Source of the DNA: Paraphoma chrysanthemicola
Taxonomy: Eukaryota > Ascomycota > Dothideomycetes > Pleosporales > Phaeosphaeriaceae
Reading direction: 5' to 3'
Length of the DNA: 64,000 nt
Assembly: GCA_020744225.1 (NCBI GenBank)
Contig: JAGMWG010000007.1
Span: forward strand, 248,001 to 312,000
The notes under the pieces were generated by a model. That model did no database searches. It was not told the DNA's origin and saw nothing but the letters and a program-made list of their open reading frames with translations. Shown piece by piece: positions 1 through 12,303 of this stretch. Positions within the stretch are counted from its first letter, which is position 1. Each line of letters opens with the position of its first letter. The position numbers and the translations under genes are program-made.

Positions 1-1052
1 TGCATAGTTAGCGTGCGCGTATTGACTTCGGAGATGAGACTGGCGGGGCTAACTCCGGCGCGTCTGATGCACCTGGTGGTTGTCGGGCGAGTGAAGCGGA
101 AACGGAAGGAGCAGTGGGAGAGAGCGGGAACTTACATGTGTTGCCATGGTCGACGATGTTGAATATTGGGACTGGCTTACGCGGCGCATCCTTGACATAC
201 CATTCGGCGCCGTGCCATAACGCTCGCACCGTGTCTTCGATATGTACGGTATTCGTCCGAAGGTCCTCCTTCCACAGCCATTTCATCTCTTTCTTGAGGT
301 GTTGGTACACCCGTGCCATGCACAGTGCTGTTGCAAGAAACTTGCTGGTGTACGGTCCATAGACTTGTGCCAACCGTATGACCATAAGGTTCAGGCCTTC
401 AATCTTGGCAAGATCTTCCTCGGCTTTGAGCTTCCACTTTGCCAGGTTCGACCATGGCTTCAATTTGTCTGTCTCTTTCCGAGGCTCCCTCTCTGGCTTG
501 TAGACCATGCCTGTGCTGAGTTCCACGTAGCACTTCACTTTGCGCTTTGCTGCCTCCTTGCCTAATGCCATGGACAGGCCGTATGACCTGGCCTCGTAGA
601 CCTTCTCCTCTTGTGAGAAACGTGTTTCGCCGCCACAGTTGAAGACATAGTCGAATTGCTTGTCGCCTTCGCGATCAAACACTCGTGGAAGTGACCCTGT
701 GCTATGTCGTCAGCCTTGCGCCATGCGCCAGCCTACTGCTGCCGATCGCAGGTATGCATTTGTGCAGTACGCACTTTCTTGCCCCGCATCTGCCTGCACG
801 AAGCGCTCTCTTGAGCAAGCCTCCTTGAACTCTGGTGCCAGCCATGCCAGCTCTGGGAGGTGTTTGTCTACGATGCGAATCTCCGAGGCGAGGTTGTTGT
901 CGTGGAGGTACTTTGTGAGGTTTCGTCCGGTGTAGCCTGAGACGCGCTGTCAGCAACTCCTAATGTAGGCGGGGGAGTAGGAAACATGACATACCCAGTC
1001 CGCCTATTATCAATACCGCGGGCTTGTCCGCGGACGCAGCTTCCGAGGTCAT
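1..1052 (-). CDS. NAD-dependent epimerase/dehydratase (SDR) family protein, 3' end cut by window edge
   Basis: Rebuilt exons on the minus strand are 1052-995, 936-775 and 696-136; a GTAAGT donor at 135 opens an intron that leaves the window, so the C-terminus is missing. The start gives MTSEAASADK followed by the Rossmann dinucleotide-binding loop GGLGYTGR, which is assembled only across the first intron. Further on are a STGMVY segment and VIRLAQVYGPYTSKF, matching the Ser/Tyr region and substrate side of extended SDR enzymes. By family it should bind NAD(P) and act on a nucleotide-sugar or sterol-like substrate; the substrate cannot be told. The uninterrupted reading frame past 135 to position 8 is probably intron read-through, because it turns low-complexity and a branch-site-like GCTAAC lies at about 8-13 on the minus strand. 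Confidence 0.8.
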
Positions 1053-3233
1053 ACTGGCTGGCGCACGGGACCGGACTCGCTGGTAAATGTGCAAAGAAGC
1101 CCTTGAAGAATATTGAAGTCGCTGTGTGCGGCAGTCGGTCCTGAAATGTCAGAGTCGGTAAGGGAGATGAGCGTTATGGATCGCGCTCAGGGCTCAGACT
1201 GGACCCTGCTACTATATGGTGCAGACGATGCGGCTCGACTAGGATTTAGGGACTTGTTGAACCAGCCTGACAGGCGAAACTCTAAATCAGGCGCAGAGGG
1301 ACTTTTGCTCGCAGCAACGGAACGAGTGCGAGATGCGAGTTGCCTGGCGAGATCCGAAGGAAGGAGAATGCGACAGCTGAAGCGGGAGGCAACGATGTCA
1401 TATCACCCTTGCCCGACGCATACGACTCATTGACCTGCATGGATGGCAGCGAACCCAATATATAGCCAAATGCCCACAGCATCAATAATGTTCGGCGCAG
1501 CTGCCCACATCGTGTTGCAAGAAAGAGCAAGCGTCGCCGCGCCAGCGATGGCGGGGAATCGTGGCTGAGATTGAATGCACACCATCGTGGTCCGCTCCCG
1601 CAAGTCAACCAAGATTGCTTTTTGGTTCCTCTCCACGCCCAAGTGGAGCCCCTGCCATACATCATCTTATCCTGCACTATATCGGATGCCGGAGGATGGC
1701 CATGAGGCCTCCGTCCCGTTCCGCCGCAGTCTGCAGGTACGTACATACAGTATTCATGTGCACCACTTTGCGACGGCAGTTGCCGGTCGCACGGCATCAC
1801 GGCCACAAGATCTCGTCTTCTTTTGTGCGCGAAAGCCGGCCGCGGGAGAGGAGCAATGGGAACGGGCCCCGGCCAAGGAACTGGACGGCGCGCGTGCTCC
1901 CGCAGTCCTGGACCATGATGCGGGAAGAACCTTTGGTCGCATGACAGCCCAAGGAGTGGGGTGCGTTCAGGGGCAGATGGGTTTTTGCAAAGGCGCGCCT
2001 TGCGTCACGTACCCTTGATCACTATTCGGTCTATTCTCCTCGACCTCGTGTTGGATCCGCTGGGAAGAATATCGTGGGACGCTGCCTTCTGGTGCACTGG
2101 TTGCGAGGCGGAAGGGACATGCTGGTTGTTGTAGATTATCTCTCCTATGTACCAACTTGTAGAAACATTCCAACCACCCCGTAGACGAACACACATTCCA
2201 TTCTTTGCAAACAGCAACACGATGGAAGCAATAGTGTCACCGTATCAATGATCGGCGAGCCCGACAGCCTTTCGGCAAATCACATTGCCATGTTGGGCAT
2301 GAGTCGTTACCTAGCATATGGCGTAGTCCGGCGAGCAAACTTTTCTTCGTACCTGCGTCATGTCCTACACATGATCTTTGTACCGCGTGATACCACATCA
2401 TGTCTCCGATCTGTGCTCTTGCCTGCTCGTTGCTGGTTGGATAGGTTTCTCGAGACCCGCGTACACCGCTAGGTGCCACATGTTTTCTTCGCCCGAGGTA
2501 GTGCTGTGGAAGATCATGGAGTGCACGTTGGCTGAGCTATAACTGGAAGTAAGGTATACAGAACGAGACATGGAAGAGGTTAGACCAAAGGAAGCTCGGC
2601 CGCCAATCTATGCTTCCGCTACAATGGTTACGCAGTGGGGGATTAATGGTTTATGCAGCAACCCATACTCAGCAGGATCAGTCTCCATGAAGCAACCTTC
2701 ATAGAGCCCACCAACATCCACATATTTTCTTTGCACGGAGTCCTGCATTTGTTGAGCCGCATCTAGAAGCAAGGGACTCAAGACTCGGTGTCGGCCATGC
2801 ATGTCATGCGCTTTCCTCCCATTGGAAGGCGTTGGCGAGGAGATATGTGTAGCGAACATGCGTTCATGCACTCGGGTGCAGACCATCATGATCGGCGGCA
2901 TAGTTCATGCAGGGCATGGCATGTGTAACACAACTATGCCGGGTAGATTTCTTGGTATGCTGATTGGTATTTGTATTCTGTATCTGCTCAAATGTCTCTA
3001 CCCATCGCTATGCAGAGATGCAGCGTGTAAATGATAGCTGAGATGTCCGGAATCGCAAAGGAATAAGCCATGATGCCCACCATTTCGCCGCCAGCATACA
3101 GAGGTTGTACACACCACACCGTCATTGTTGTATTTTGTCGTCTCAAAGATCGTGACCCGCTGCGCCTCAAATGAATCAATGCCGCCCTAAAACAGCCTCT
3201 CGAATATGTCCGAAGACTAGTAATATGGTTGTC
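1053..3233. other. Intergenic, 2.2 kb, no convincing gene
   Basis: This lies between the epimerase start and the TOP1 stop. It holds several short frames, the longest being 174 codons on the minus strand at 1282-1806, with no recognisable motif and about the length expected by chance. A 97-codon minus frame at 2608-2901 looks somewhat protein-like in its last 50 residues but has no recognised family. I see no RNA gene, terminal repeats or tandem array here. Confidence 0.5.
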
Positions 3234-6200
3234 TTAAAACTCCCAGTCCTCATCGACGGACTTGATGGCCCAATCGAACTTCTCGCGCAGCGTTTTAGAA
3301 AAGAACTTCTCGATGGGGACATCGAATTTCTTGGAGAAGACAACGGTCAGACGCGGGTCAATGTAGTTCTAGGAAAGGTTAGTAAATTGCGCCCTTGATA
3401 GCAGCGTCGCGCACTTACGATCTTCGAAGTGCCCAGGGCGACCTCTTTGTTGCCCTCCTTATCCTCCATTTGGATCTTCATGTTCTCGATGCGCTGATTG
3501 AGCTTGTCGACATTACCTTCAAGCTTGTCGACAGACGGACCCTTGCCTTCAGCTTCGACTTTGCCAGTCTTGTTCTCTTTCTTGTACTTGGCAGCGAGCT
3601 CATCGGCCTTCTCGAGACGCTCATTCAGCTCTTTGGGCTTCATCTCCTTTTGACCTTCGGCTGCGAGCTTCTCGTTCTCCTTCTCGAACTTCTTCGTGAT
3701 CTTCTGACGCATCTCTTCTACCTCGGCGTCCTGATGTTGCTTGACCCACTCGGCGTCCAGGTCTTCAGGACGTTCGAAGTACTCAGCACCCTTCTTCTTC
3801 TTGATCTTGGGGTCCACATCGATCATCATCATCTTAGTCCTCCAGACTTGATAGCGAAGACCATTAATCTAATTTTGTCAGTGGGAATCTATGCGATGGG
3901 TTAATGAAACCTACCCGCTCGTTCATCTTGTCAATGGAAGCTCCGTGGCTAGCTGCGACCGTACGCTTGTGGTTACAAAGAATGGCCACCTCACGGTTGG
4001 CGTCGTTGTATGCCTTGACCTTCTCCTGAATGGTGCCAGTAGCTTTGAGGGACTTGAGCAGCCTAGCCATGGTGTAAGAGGCGTTGTAGGTACGGAAGAC
4101 TTTGGCAGTGAGCCCGGGCATATAGCTCGTCAGGTGCTTGTTGAGTGCGGAGGTCTGCGATAGTCAGCAAAGTTATAGTAACGGCGTCCCAAAGACTTAC
4201 AGTCAAGCGATCGAAGATATCATCACCGATCGTCTTTGGCTCCTTCTTGAAGATTTTCAGGTTCTTGAAGACTTGTGGGTCGACCTTGACTTCGTCGTAA
4301 AACCTGATACTGTCTTTACCCAGGAAGTCAAAGATGACGGTCTCTGGGGGGCGCAGTGTAATGTGTTGAAACTTCAACGAGCAGCAGCCTACAGTGTCAG
4401 CCTCGTCCTCGCCCTTCTCGTTACCGGCACGGAGTGCGAATTGATCGATGAGATAGATAGCTGTGGCACGTTGACGATCGACCATCTTCTCAGACTTGAG
4501 CTCCTTCCTGTAATCCTGACGGATTCGATCGATGTGCTTCTTGAGCTCTCGCGCCTTCTCGAATTTCTTGAAGTCACTCTGGCCCTTGATGTCGGAATTT
4601 GCGGCAAGCATGACATACTTGTACGCGCCGTTGATGTTCTCCTGCCACATAGCGAGCCATGTGCCTTCGTGGTCGTGTTTGACCTCCTTCCAACGATGGC
4701 CTGCTGGTGCAGCAGGGACCTTAGCCTTCTCGCCAATATTGATGGTGATCTGCTCAGGCAAAACGCGCTTCTTGATACGCCCAGTCTTTGGGTGCTCACC
4801 GCGACCACGGAAGAGACCAGGAGGTTCCACTCGGAAGTTACCGACCTTTTGCTTGCGACCATCCCACATGCAGAACATGTAATCGGCCTCTGCGACCTCC
4901 TTTTCAGCCTTGAGTGCCTTCTTCTCGGCGGCTGGCAGGGACTTCTTGGCGGCACGCTCAGCGTCGAAATGCTCAAAGATGGGCTTAAAGTCGCACTTCT
5001 CGAACTTCTTGATTTTGATTGTCTTGCCATCTTTGTCCTTGGCGTGACCAGTCTTGTCAAGAATAGCCGTGAAATCCTCGAAGAAGTTCTTATTGAAGGT
5101 GGGGTTTTCGACATTGTGCGTTGAGTTCAACATGCTGCCGTAGAATGTAGCCGCTTCTTCTGCCTCTGGTTGCAGGCTGACAGGCACGCCATCGTAGATG
5201 AGTTTGACGTTCTTTGGCAGAGGCACGTACTCTGGCGGGAAAACGACACCGTTGTGCTCGAGGGTGTCCCACTTCTTGGTCCCGTCGCCCTTCGCATTGT
5301 CCTCCCACCAGCGGTACTCTTCCTCTTCCTCGTCGGCTTCGCGATCTTGATCTTGCTCTTCCTTTGCCTTGGCTTTTCCCTTCTTCGTGGGAGGTGTCGC
5401 CGCAGCCTTGACTTTAGCCTTTTTTGCGGCAGGTTTCTTTGCGAGAGGCGCGTCGGAGTCTGATTCCTCCTTCTTCTTGACGCCGTTGGCCTTCTTTGCG
5501 GGTGCCTTCTTCCTTGCGAGGGGAACATCGTCATCGGAGTCGCTTTCAGCCTTGGGCTTGCGCTTCGGTGCAGCCTTCTCCTTGGCGCGTATCGCCTTGG
5601 CCTCTTTCGCAGCAGCCTGCTCGATCGCCTCCTTCTTTTTGACGAGTTTTGTATTCAGGGGTGTGTCAGAGTCGGACGACTCTCCGATCTGCACCGCGCT
5701 GGCCTTTGGAAGGGTTCGGGCCTTTAGAGGAACATCGCTCAGTTCAGACTCGGATTCTTGTTTAACCGGCTTCGCCTGCTGCGAAGTTCGCCGCCGTTTA
5801 CTCTGCAAGAAATTAGCATTATAGGCAGAAACGCATTCATGTGAAGCACACACAAGTGGCTTGTCATCGTCCTCTGAGCTACTGGCGTCCTTGTAGGATT
5901 TGCCGTTGGTGATGCTGCTGCGCGCCTTGCGTTTGGCGTTGGCATTGCCGTTGGCCGCTGGCTCGTCAATATCCATTTTGTCGTCGACTGGGCCCATGCG
6001 AATCGAGATGCCCGGCTCGACGTGGCCGTTCGAGGGCACCTGTTTGTCCATGGCCTTGTCTACGTCCTTGGAAATGACGTCTTTGGATAGCGCTGAAGAA
6101 GAATATTGGTCAGTCATGGTCTCAAAGCGGAGGCTGAAGGATGGGTGATGGGGGTGGTGGGGTGAGATAGCTGAGGTGAGGTTTCGGACACCGGCGTACG

Positions 6201-6322
6201 CTCATCGCGCTGGGAGCGCAACGCAACACGTAGCGCAAAGTACTTATGCCTGCTCTGCTTTTGATGGACTCACCTTGCTCTTTGCCCTTCATGAGGGGTG
6301 CGTCATCGTCGGAGGAAGACAT
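3234..6322 (-). CDS. TOP1: DNA topoisomerase 1 (type IB)
   Basis: Nuclear enzyme that relaxes supercoils ahead of polymerases by transient single-strand nicking. Exons: 6322-6274, 6092-5854, 5802-4201, 4154-3915, 3868-3419, 3368-3234, giving about 904 aa. The N-terminal ~270 residues are a charged, Lys/Ser/Asp-rich disordered tail with nuclear-localisation-like runs (PKRKPK, KRRRTS). The core follows. All five family catalytic residues can be placed: Arg554 in FALRAGNEK, Lys592 in FLGKDSIRFY, Arg651 in KVFRTYNAS, His692 in CNHKRT and the nucleophile Tyr862 in SKINYIDPRLTVVF. A Lys/Glu coiled-coil linker (about 720-850) separates His and Tyr, as in eukaryotic enzymes. The intron at 5803-5853 is 51 nt and stop-free. 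Length and motif order match a complete gene. Confidence 0.97.
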
Positions 6323-7229
6323 TACGTTGAGCGTGGACGCGCCGATGCTGCCGGTATTGAAAAGGCGAGAGCCGTATTTAACTATGTCACGGCAAGGTCT
6401 CGGGGGACTTAGCGATTGAGACAAAGCGGGTGCAAGGCGTGCGCTGCAATCGCGACAGGCACGTGTCAAGAGAAGGCGACCACGCAGCGGTGTGGGCGTG
6501 AGGGCGTGGATGATTGTGGTAGGCGTCAAATGGGTGATGGATGGGGGACGCAGGAGGAATGCTGCGTTTTTGTGAGGGAGAACCGCGAAGTCGAGTCGGC
6601 GCACGGTCGCACGGCCTTAGACTAATTGTCGGGCCAGGTGCCAGGTAATATTGGTAACAAACCACCATGTCAAATGCCTCTGCCTTTACGAAGGACGCAC
6701 GCAGCCCTCGCTCCACGAGTCCTTTGTCTGTCAGGCGCTCTCACTAAATGAGCCTAGCTGTCAAGGCAGCAGGACATGGTAGGCGAGCATTTCATCACAT
6801 CAGCATCGTCCTCCATCGCCGTCTGGACTTGGGAGTGAGGCGCTTAGCATTTTCCGAGACTATGTCCTCCGTGTCTGCACGCAGCGCTGTCCACTTCCGC
6901 GGTGCGATTTCATTTCATCACGATACAGCGCCCCACCACGCCTTATAGCAGAGATGCAGTGAGTATAGTCATCGCTGATACGGGCACTTGCGGCACCTGG
7001 GTCCTGAGGCGTTTTCTATGCATTCGTGTTCTGGAACGCCGAGTTGACTTGGTCAAAACCGCGACTTCCCTTCTTCCGCCGGCTGTGTCACGTGACCCTT
7101 GACGTTTCTGTCTGTGCGCGAGGAACTTTGATGGGCCGACTGCCCGGAAGCTCCTGCTCAAGCAAGACAGCAAGTGCACCTCCACCACACGGCTGTCGCC
7201 ATCTCCGCTCATCTCAATTCCCCGCCAAC
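6323..7229. promoter_or_regulatory. Divergent intergenic promoter region of TOP1 and ATP3
   Basis: About 900 bp between two start codons pointing away from each other. It has no long frame that looks coding and no clear TATA box near either start, as expected for housekeeping genes. Control of both genes from here is inferred from position only. Confidence 0.5.
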
Positions 7230-8345
7230 ATGCTGTCTCGAGCTGCGCGTCCGGCTCTGAGAGCTGGCCTGGCCGCCGCCGCCCGGTACGCTGTCCCCGC
7301 CTGCCATCGCGGCTTTTCCTGCACTGCACCGCCGGACCGCGCATGCCATTGCATCTGCAAAACCATCAGTAGCTGACTGAAACCCCGTGATACAGGCCTG
7401 CCCCTCTCGCTGCCACCAATGCCGCCGGCTATGCCACCCTCCGCGAAATCGAGGGCCGCCTCAAGTCGATCAAGAATATCGAGAAGATTACCAAGACGAT
7501 GAAGGTTGTCGCGTCCACCAAGCTCACCCGCGCCCAGAAGGCTATGTGGCAGTCCCGCACCTATGGCGAGACCTCCAACACCGTGTTCGACAGCGCTGAG
7601 ACCAAGGCGATCGAGGGCGAGGGCAAGAAGACCTTGATCATTGTCTGCAGCTCAGACAAGGGTCTCTGCGGTGGTATCCACTCCGGCATGTCCAGGAAGG
7701 TCAGGAAGATGCTTCTCGACCTCCCAGAGGCGGATCTCGCTGTCATTGGTGAGAAGTGCAAGGCGCAATTGGGCAGGTCGAACCCCAGGAACATGGTGCT
7801 CAACTTCTCCGGTGCCGGCAAGGACATTCCTACTTTTGCCGACTCCTCGAGCATCGCCGACCAGATCTCGCTCCTTCCCACCGACTACGCTTCCATCAAG
7901 ATTGTCTACAACAAGTTCATCAACGCTGGTAGCTACGAGGCTGTTGTCCAGGAAGCTTTCTCGGAAGAGGCCATTTCCAACTCTCGTGGGTCATATTCGG
8001 AGGATCGCAAAGTGCTCCGCTGACAAGCAACAGCCCAGTTTTCCGCTTTCGAGATTGAGGATGAGGTGCTGCCCAACCTCCGCGAGTATGCTCTCGCCAA
8101 CTCGCTGTTCTGGGCTCTCGCCGAGGGACACGCTTGCGAGCAGTCTGCACGCCAGAACGCCATGGATGTAAGTCACTCGTTGCACGTCTTTGCGTTCATG
8201 TTACTGACTCAGCCGCCAGAACGCTTCCAAGAACGCCGGAGACATGATCAGCAAGTTCCAGATTCTTTACAACCGTACCCGTCAAGCCGTCATCACTGGC
8301 GAACTTGTCGAGATCATCACTGGTGCGGCTGCCTCTGAGGGTTAA
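7230..8345 (+). CDS. ATP3: Mitochondrial F1F0 ATP synthase subunit gamma
   Basis: Central rotor shaft of the F1 sector, coupling proton flow to ATP synthesis in the mitochondrial matrix. Exons 7230-7285, 7396-7985, 8034-8167 and 8220-8345 give 301 aa. Exon 1 encodes most of an Arg/Ala-rich presequence (MLSRAARPALRAGLAAAAR), and the mature protein starts near ATLREIEGRLKSIKNIEKIT. The signature C-terminal helix ends in KFQILYNRTRQAVITGELVE followed by IITGAAA, which is diagnostic of gamma subunits. Introns of 110, 48 and 52 nt have good branch sites. A 19-codon first exon carrying the presequence is common in nuclear-encoded mitochondrial genes. Complete, nothing missing. Confidence 0.97.
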
Positions 8346-9600
8346 GCGCTTGATAGAGACATTAGATATCCCAGAGTCTAGCCCGTTGGCGACATGGCTG
8401 TGTACAATACTATCTGTTCATAGCTCTTTGGTCACACTGCTGCATACTATGCCACAGCGCATCGCACTTCTCACTTGCTTCTGGTGACACAGACATGGAC
8501 TTGTAACAAGCAAATATCAGAAATGATATTGTGATTCGCCTGTCGAAGTGCTGACGAATGATGCTCCTTGTCAATGCGGGCGCCTAGATGATGCTTTGTC
8601 CAATAAAGCCTATCAGAGTCAGAGCTGTGTGCATGGCCACAGACATTCGGGCTGCTTATCTTACTTAGTGCGCATGTCTCGCAGCCTGGTGGGCATCATC
8701 ATAGCATAGAATGGTTTATCGAGGCCGCGACCAATGCGCTCCACCTTCCCCAGCTGTCAAGCAGGACACGAGTGCCTCACGAAATCCAGCCATCTGCCTA
8801 GCTCCAACTGACTTCTGAGGACATCATGAACTTTATTCCTGAGTATCCATATGACCGGCGCAACCAATACAGTCTGTCTCAAATGCCAGGCCATAGCTGA
8901 TCAGTCTGAATCGCGGACCCGCTATCGGTTGGATAAGTTCGACTGTGCGATGTCATCTGGGCACTGCTGCTGCAAGGCCTTTCACACGCTCCAACAAGCA
9001 AAGCAGAAAGTGTGGTGCTAGACGGACCGTAGCCGTTGCAAACCTGGTACATGTGCATCTTTTAGCCTGGGTTAAAGTCGCCGCTGTCAGGAACAGGTAA
9101 CTCTTGCACCTGAAGGGGTAAGCGCGGTCTGCACCACCAGGTCGCTGAAACGAAGACTGCATGTGTTCGAAACAACGAGTTCGCGCGCCCTTGCAAGTGA
9201 TATTTTTGCAGACGGCGCGGCCTGAGGGGTATATCATGGGGTCGTTATCGCGGCGCATAATCGCATTGCGTTCGTCACTTCTTTTGCGCGACGATATTGC
9301 TACTGCGTGATTATCGCACTTTACCGGAGTGACGACTGTCCGTCCAGCATCAACCTTGGACTCCCAATCCAGCGCAGGCGCATTAACTTCTTTACGCTGA
9401 AGGCTTCTTTGACCCGCCCGCAGCCGTGGTCCGCGGTCAACTGTTTTGGGGCGACGATTTCCACTTTTACACCGAACGCCGCAGCCCTGGATTCACAGTC
9501 TTTCTCTCGTCCGGTCTCGCAATACCTTCTTCTTTGCACTTTCCTCCACTTCAACTTGGACTGTTTGTCAACTGCGGATAACTTTCGACGTCTGAGCATC
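8346..9600. other. Intergenic, 1.25 kb, no gene seen
   Basis: 3' flank of ATP3 and 5' flank of the next gene. Short frames only (longest 101 codons on the minus strand at 8953-9258, no motif). No repeats or RNA structure recognised. The pyrimidine-rich stretch just before 9601 is compatible with a fungal promoter or leader. Confidence 0.5.
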
Positions 9601-10529
9601 ATGTTGATTCAAGCGAGGTGGGACGAGTTGAGGCAGAAGATGCAGGTCATCAAGGACCTGTACATGAGCCGACACTACACCCAATGCGCGAAGTATGGCG
9701 AGCGCTTGCTGGCGGAGGTGAAGGCTGAGGTGAGTTCAAGAAGAAGCAGACAACGATACTGCATGTGTACTGATCAGCATAGATCCACCCAGTCCATTTG
9801 GCCTTCGTCCACTTCTATACCGGTTTATCCCACGACACTCTAGCCCGAGAAGCCACCCTTAAAAACCGCTACAAGGAACTCAGCCTCGCGGAAGAGCACT
9901 ACACATCCGCCATCACCACCCTCTCACCCTCCCGGCCCACGCACACCGACACTGATGAGCCCATCTCCCCAGTCTCAGTGATATCTGAAGAAGACATCAT
10001 CTGGAAATTCCGCCGCCCCTCCACCTCCAGCTCCATGGACTCGACATTCAGTGCCGCATCTAGCGCAACCGCATACAGTGCAGCAGACATGGACTACGTC
10101 CCCAAAGGTCTCGGGCGCTATTCATTCCCCCAACCACCACGCAACGTCGGCGATGGCCTCACATCCATCCCGAAAATGCTCAAGCGCCACAACGCCGTCA
10201 TCACCATCAGTCCCGAGCGCCCGCAGACGCCAGAAGAGTACCAGTTCGCCGCTGACACCGCGGCATTTGTCCACATGCTGCGCGGCCACTTGGCGAAAGT
10301 ACAGGATCTGAAGAACAAGACCAGCGTGCCTTCAGTGAGATTCTACTTTCCGAGCCCGAAGGTTTCGCCGACGACGTCGAAGCCTCGGAGTGATCACCTG
10401 TTTGAAGATGATGGCGATGTCGCGGATGGTAAGAAGAGGATGAGGAGGAGTATGACGTTCAGACCGAGGTTTGATCCGAGTAGTGTGCAGAGGCTTTGCA
10501 ACGAGGCGTTGGCGGAATTGTCGCATTGA
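9601..10529 (+). CDS. Conserved fungal hypothetical protein with helical TPR-like N-terminus
   Basis: Two exons, 9601-9729 and 9783-10529, phase 0, 53-nt intron, 291 aa. The N-terminal ~75 residues (RWDELRQKMQVIKDLYMSRH, then HLAFVHFYTGLSHDTLAREA) read like paired amphipathic helices of a tetratricopeptide-type fold, with an AEEHYTSAI helix after them. The rest is Ser/Thr/Pro-rich with likely disordered linkers, a helix at FAADTAAFVHMLRGHLAKVQ and a basic C-terminus (KKRMRRSMTFRPRFDPSSVQ). No catalytic motif, signal peptide or membrane segment. I do not recognise a named family. The frame is open upstream of 9601, but this is the first Met, so the start is reasonably sure. Confidence 0.75.
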
Positions 10530-11060
10530 GGGATATCTCCCGTTCCGGCTATCGGAGCACTGGATGCGAGATGTGTCGATGACTTCGTTCTTGGAGGCCG
10601 ATGTTTTCCCGTTTGGAGGAGTATTTCCACGGTATATCATGATTTGCTTTGATTTATACAGCAAGGCGTTAAGAGGCAGAAACTCGGTCTGGCGTATTGG
10701 TATCGGATCTCATTGCTCGGATTCAATTCTCGACATGTAGAGTTATTTGCGGGTGGACATTTTCTTTCAATTCTTCTTCTTGTATTAGTAACAATTGTGC
10801 CTAGGGCAGGACAGGATTTTGGTACAGTGTACGACTTGGAGGATTTGGGACGAGACGAGACGAGACAAGATCAGATGAACAGACGAATATATGATTCGAA
10901 AGAACCCAGTCTTAATCTGGGCCATGAAATATGCTAAATCACTTCCATTCCATGATATCGTGAACTTTTCCCACGCCATCATGATTCCCCAATGCCCTGA
11001 ACGCCATTGCAATGCACACTTAACCCTCCCTCTCAACCCCTACAACTCACTAATCTGTCC
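10530..11060. other. Intergenic between convergent genes
   Basis: The 3' ends of the hypothetical gene (plus) and RPC40 (minus) face each other here. A short degenerate GACGA/GACAA run at about 10850-10880 is the only structure seen. No gene. Confidence 0.5.
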
Positions 11061-12303
11061 TCATCCCCGCAACGCTTCCAGTCCGCGCTTTATCCGCTGA
11101 CACTTGACTTTGAGCAGCTTCACGCTCTCAAGAAACAATTCATCACTCTCCCACTGGCCCGTGCTCTCGACCCGGAATATAAAATGATCACGTACGCGCC
11201 CCAGCTTGACTTTATCCTTGAACTCGGGATGGCGCAAGCACTCTCTGCTCACTGTGTCTTTCATCGCATCGTCGACCGCAGCCTTGGGCTCGCCTTCTTG
11301 GCCCTCGAGCTCGGGATTCGACGCAACATCCTGGCCGGTGACGGTGTCGAGTTTGATCACGCCCCGGGGGAAACAGCGTGCGAACTTCTTCGCATCGGGG
11401 CCGACGATTGGTTTCAGAATGTCGATGGTCGGCAAGAGGCGATAACTCGCCGTCGCCACGGGTGAGAATTTCGCATGGTCTTGGCCAATACCCTTGACGG
11501 CGTGCATGCTCAATTGTATCTTTTGGCCCGGGCGCATCTTTACAATCAGAATGTCCTCGTTGACAGCACGGATTTCTTGGCCCGCCGGGAAGTAAGTGAA
11601 TTGCTGGCCAAGCGGTTCCCAGACGAGATCTTTGGCGTAGACATTATGTCCCTCGTAGAGTTTGTCTGGGTCCGTTTCGCCGGCTACCGCGCGCGCGAGC
11701 CCGCCCTCTTGCCATTTGCACTCGACGTCCAGCTTCAAGATGACGGTGTTGTAGTCGCTTGGGGTGCCGCTGCCCTCGTCATCGTCCGTGGGCTTCTTGT
11801 ACCATTTGAGCCAGCGCAGGCCATCGTGTGAGCCGCACAGCGGGATCAGGCCCAGGCGGTGGGCGAGGACTTCGTCTTGGATGATGGAGGTGTTTTGGTA
11901 GATGAAGACGTCTTCGATGGCGAGGGTGGGGATTTCGGAGAGCAGGATGCGGCGGAAGGCGTTGGCGACAGAGGTGTCGACGCCGGTGAGGGAGAAGGAT
12001 GTGTCGTGGGGTTGGTGGGTGTGGAAGATGATGTTGAAGTTCTGAGGCGTTGTTAGATTAGGGTTCTTTGCTTTACATGTCGGGGAGTATATAGGTATTT
12101 GCGCACATTCTTGAAATACTCGAGGTCCCATTCGTGGTCTTCACCTGGCCAATGTCCGGGAAAGTCTGTGGACGCTTGGTTGCTCACGGTCTCGACGCCA
12201 ACTTCGAGCTTCTGAATGAAAAGTTAGCGGGTGCAAAACTTTATATTACTGATCGCATGCATACTTTCCGTCGGACCAGCTCCTCTGCACTCGGTGGAGC
12301 CAT
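11061..12303 (-). CDS. RPC40: DNA-directed RNA polymerases I and III subunit AC40 (RPAC1)
   Basis: Shared assembly subunit of RNA polymerases I and III, pairing with AC19 in the alpha-like heterodimer that nucleates the enzymes in the nucleus. Exons 12303-12265, 12211-12107 and 12041-11061 give 374 aa, the usual size. Diagnostic segment after the second intron: SLTGVDTSVANAFRRILLSE followed by IPTLAIEDVFIYQNTSIIQD, the RpoA/D dimerisation motif, then VLAHRLGLIP. Exon 1 is only 13 codons (MAPPSAEELVRRK). The dimerisation domain is interrupted by the insert domain and resumes near FRVESTGQWESDELFLESV, as in the family. It shares a 223-bp divergent promoter with the complex I gene. Confidence 0.95.

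Noticed and set aside
1282..1806. 174-codon minus-strand ORF in the intergenic gap
   Set aside because: No motif, odd composition, and about the longest frame expected by chance over 64 kb in six frames.
4138..5124. 328-codon plus-strand ORF
   Set aside because: Antisense to the TOP1 core; no motif.
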